64,000 bases of DNA from Tellurirhabdus rosea (GTDB lineage: Bacteria; Bacteroidota; Bacteroidia; Cytophagales; Spirosomataceae): NCBI RefSeq assembly GCF_026278345.1, contig NZ_CP111085.1, positions 1,686,001 to 1,750,000 on the forward strand, in the 5' to 3' direction. The translations under genes and the position numbers were made by a program. This document shows, piece by piece, positions 63,391 to 64,000 of this stretch. Every line of letters starts with the position of its first letter. Position 1 is the stretch's first letter. The notes under the pieces are model-generated. The model worked only from the letters and a program-made list of their open reading frames with translations. It was not told where the DNA came from and made no database searches.

Positions 63391-64000
63391 ATGCCCAGAC
63401 TCAGCATCATCACCGTCACCTATAACGCCGAACGCTTTCTGGAGCGGACCATCCAGAGCATTCTGGCCTGCGGCCCGCAGCCGGAACTGGAATACCTGGT
63501 CATCGACGGCGGCTCCGGCGACGGTACCCTTGAAATCGTTAAAAACCACAAAAGCCACATTTCCCGCTGGATTTCCGAGCCGGACCGCGGGCTGTATGAC
63601 GCTATGAACAAAGGGCTGGCGATGGCTTCCGGCGACTTCGTCTGGTTTCTGAACGCCGGCGACGAAGTGTACGACGCGACGGTGATTCCGGCCCTGCTGC
63701 ACGCCATCGACACCCAGCAGGCGGATGTTTATTATTCCGATGCTCTTTTTGTGGAAGACGGCGGCCGCGTGGTGGGTCTGCGGTCGAAAGTCACGCCGCA
63801 TACCCTGCCGCGCCACCTGACCTGGCGCGACATGGCGCTGGGCATGAAGGTCTGCCACCAGGCTTTTATCGCCCGGCGCAGCATCGCCCCGACCTACCCT
63901 GTTGACAACCTGAGCGCCGACATCGACTGGGAAATCCGCTGCCTGAAAGCGGCCCGCAAAATCGTATTTCTCGAATTTATCCTCTGCCGCTACCTCACCG
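63391..64000 (+). CDS. Glycosyltransferase family 2, 3' truncated by the window edge
   Basis: An open frame of 203 codons from the ATG at 63391 to the end of the window. The GT-A motifs are LSIITVTYNAERFLERTIQS at the N-terminus, YLVIDGGSGDGTLEIV, WISEPDRGLYDAMNKGLAMA, and GDFVWFLNAGDEVYDATVI, with the metal/donor aspartates in place. It continues VCHQAFIARRSIAPTYPV. The roughly 230 nt before it hold no exact promoter match. Confidence 0.9.
   Translation, partial: MPRLSIITVTYNAERFLERTIQSILACGPQPELEYLVIDGGSGDGTLEIVKNHKSHISRWISEPDRGLYDAMNKGLAMASGDFVWFLNAGDEVYDATVIPALLHAIDTQQADVYYSDALFVEDGGRVVGLRSKVTPHTLPRHLTWRDMALGMKVCHQAFIARRSIAPTYPVDNLSADIDWEIRCLKAARKIVFLEFILCRYLT

Overview
This window looks like chromosomal DNA from a Bacteroidota bacterium, most likely order Cytophagales (Spirosoma/Larkinella-like; the rank is inferred). 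The supporting signs are a SusC/SusD outer-membrane pair, a bacillithiol-type YtxJ protein, signal peptides that end in Ala-Gln, NarL-type two-component pairs, TTG start codons, and -7 promoter elements of the Bacteroidota form TAnnTTTG in front of about a dozen genes. Background DNA is GC-rich, with a few clearly AT-rich islands. No rRNA, tRNA, insertion sequence or CRISPR array was seen.

Layout. 0-6.2 kb: end of an unidentified gene, an M19 dipeptidase and a SusD/SusC pair. 6.6-12.7 kb: the 2-oxoglutarate dehydrogenase complex (lpdA, odhB, odhA). 12.8-17.4 kb: a minus-strand cassette of response regulator, histidine kinase, three paralogous multi-pass membrane proteins and two small proteins with a C-terminal cysteine pair. 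17.6-20.9 kb: a candidate structured RNA, then rfbA, rfbB and galE for nucleotide sugars. 21-36.3 kb: housekeeping genes (SirB1-like, phosphopantetheinyl transferase, WD40, DivIVA-like, folB, methyltransferase, ytxJ, waaA, rsgA, TspO, cystathionine beta-synthase, mce, IscA-like, thioesterase, GH32, metF). 36.5-39.9 kb: a fasciclin protein and a second, minimal copy of the cassette. 40.1-41.7 kb: a heme-oxygenase-fold protein paired with an acyltransferase-like protein. 41.7-43.7 kb: a Calx-beta-like surface protein. 43.8-47.9 kb: metH under a SAM-I riboswitch. 48.5-51.9 kb: SGNH hydrolase, Ppx/GppA and a GNAT protein. 51.9-64 kb: a polysaccharide locus with a flippase, wecB, four glycosyltransferases (one cut by the window edge), four class I methyltransferases and an FkbM methyltransferase.

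The strongest candidate for an undescribed system is the cassette found twice, at 12.8-17.4 kb and 37.1-39.9 kb. In each copy a small cytoplasmic protein with a CPxxC-type tail lies 9-15 nt upstream of a roughly seven-helix membrane protein, followed by a sensor kinase with almost no extracytoplasmic domain and a LuxR-type regulator. The three membrane proteins of the first copy align without gaps around H154, F157 and W158. Inference: the membrane proteins are the sensing part and signal through the kinase.

A second theme is a large set of intergenic inverted repeats. Many have arms built from a short word repeated in tandem, a different word at each locus, often around a GGCGAAGC or GCTTCGC core. 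They usually sit at gene ends, sometimes supply the last codons of genes, and one lies inside the P3 loop of the SAM riboswitch before metH.
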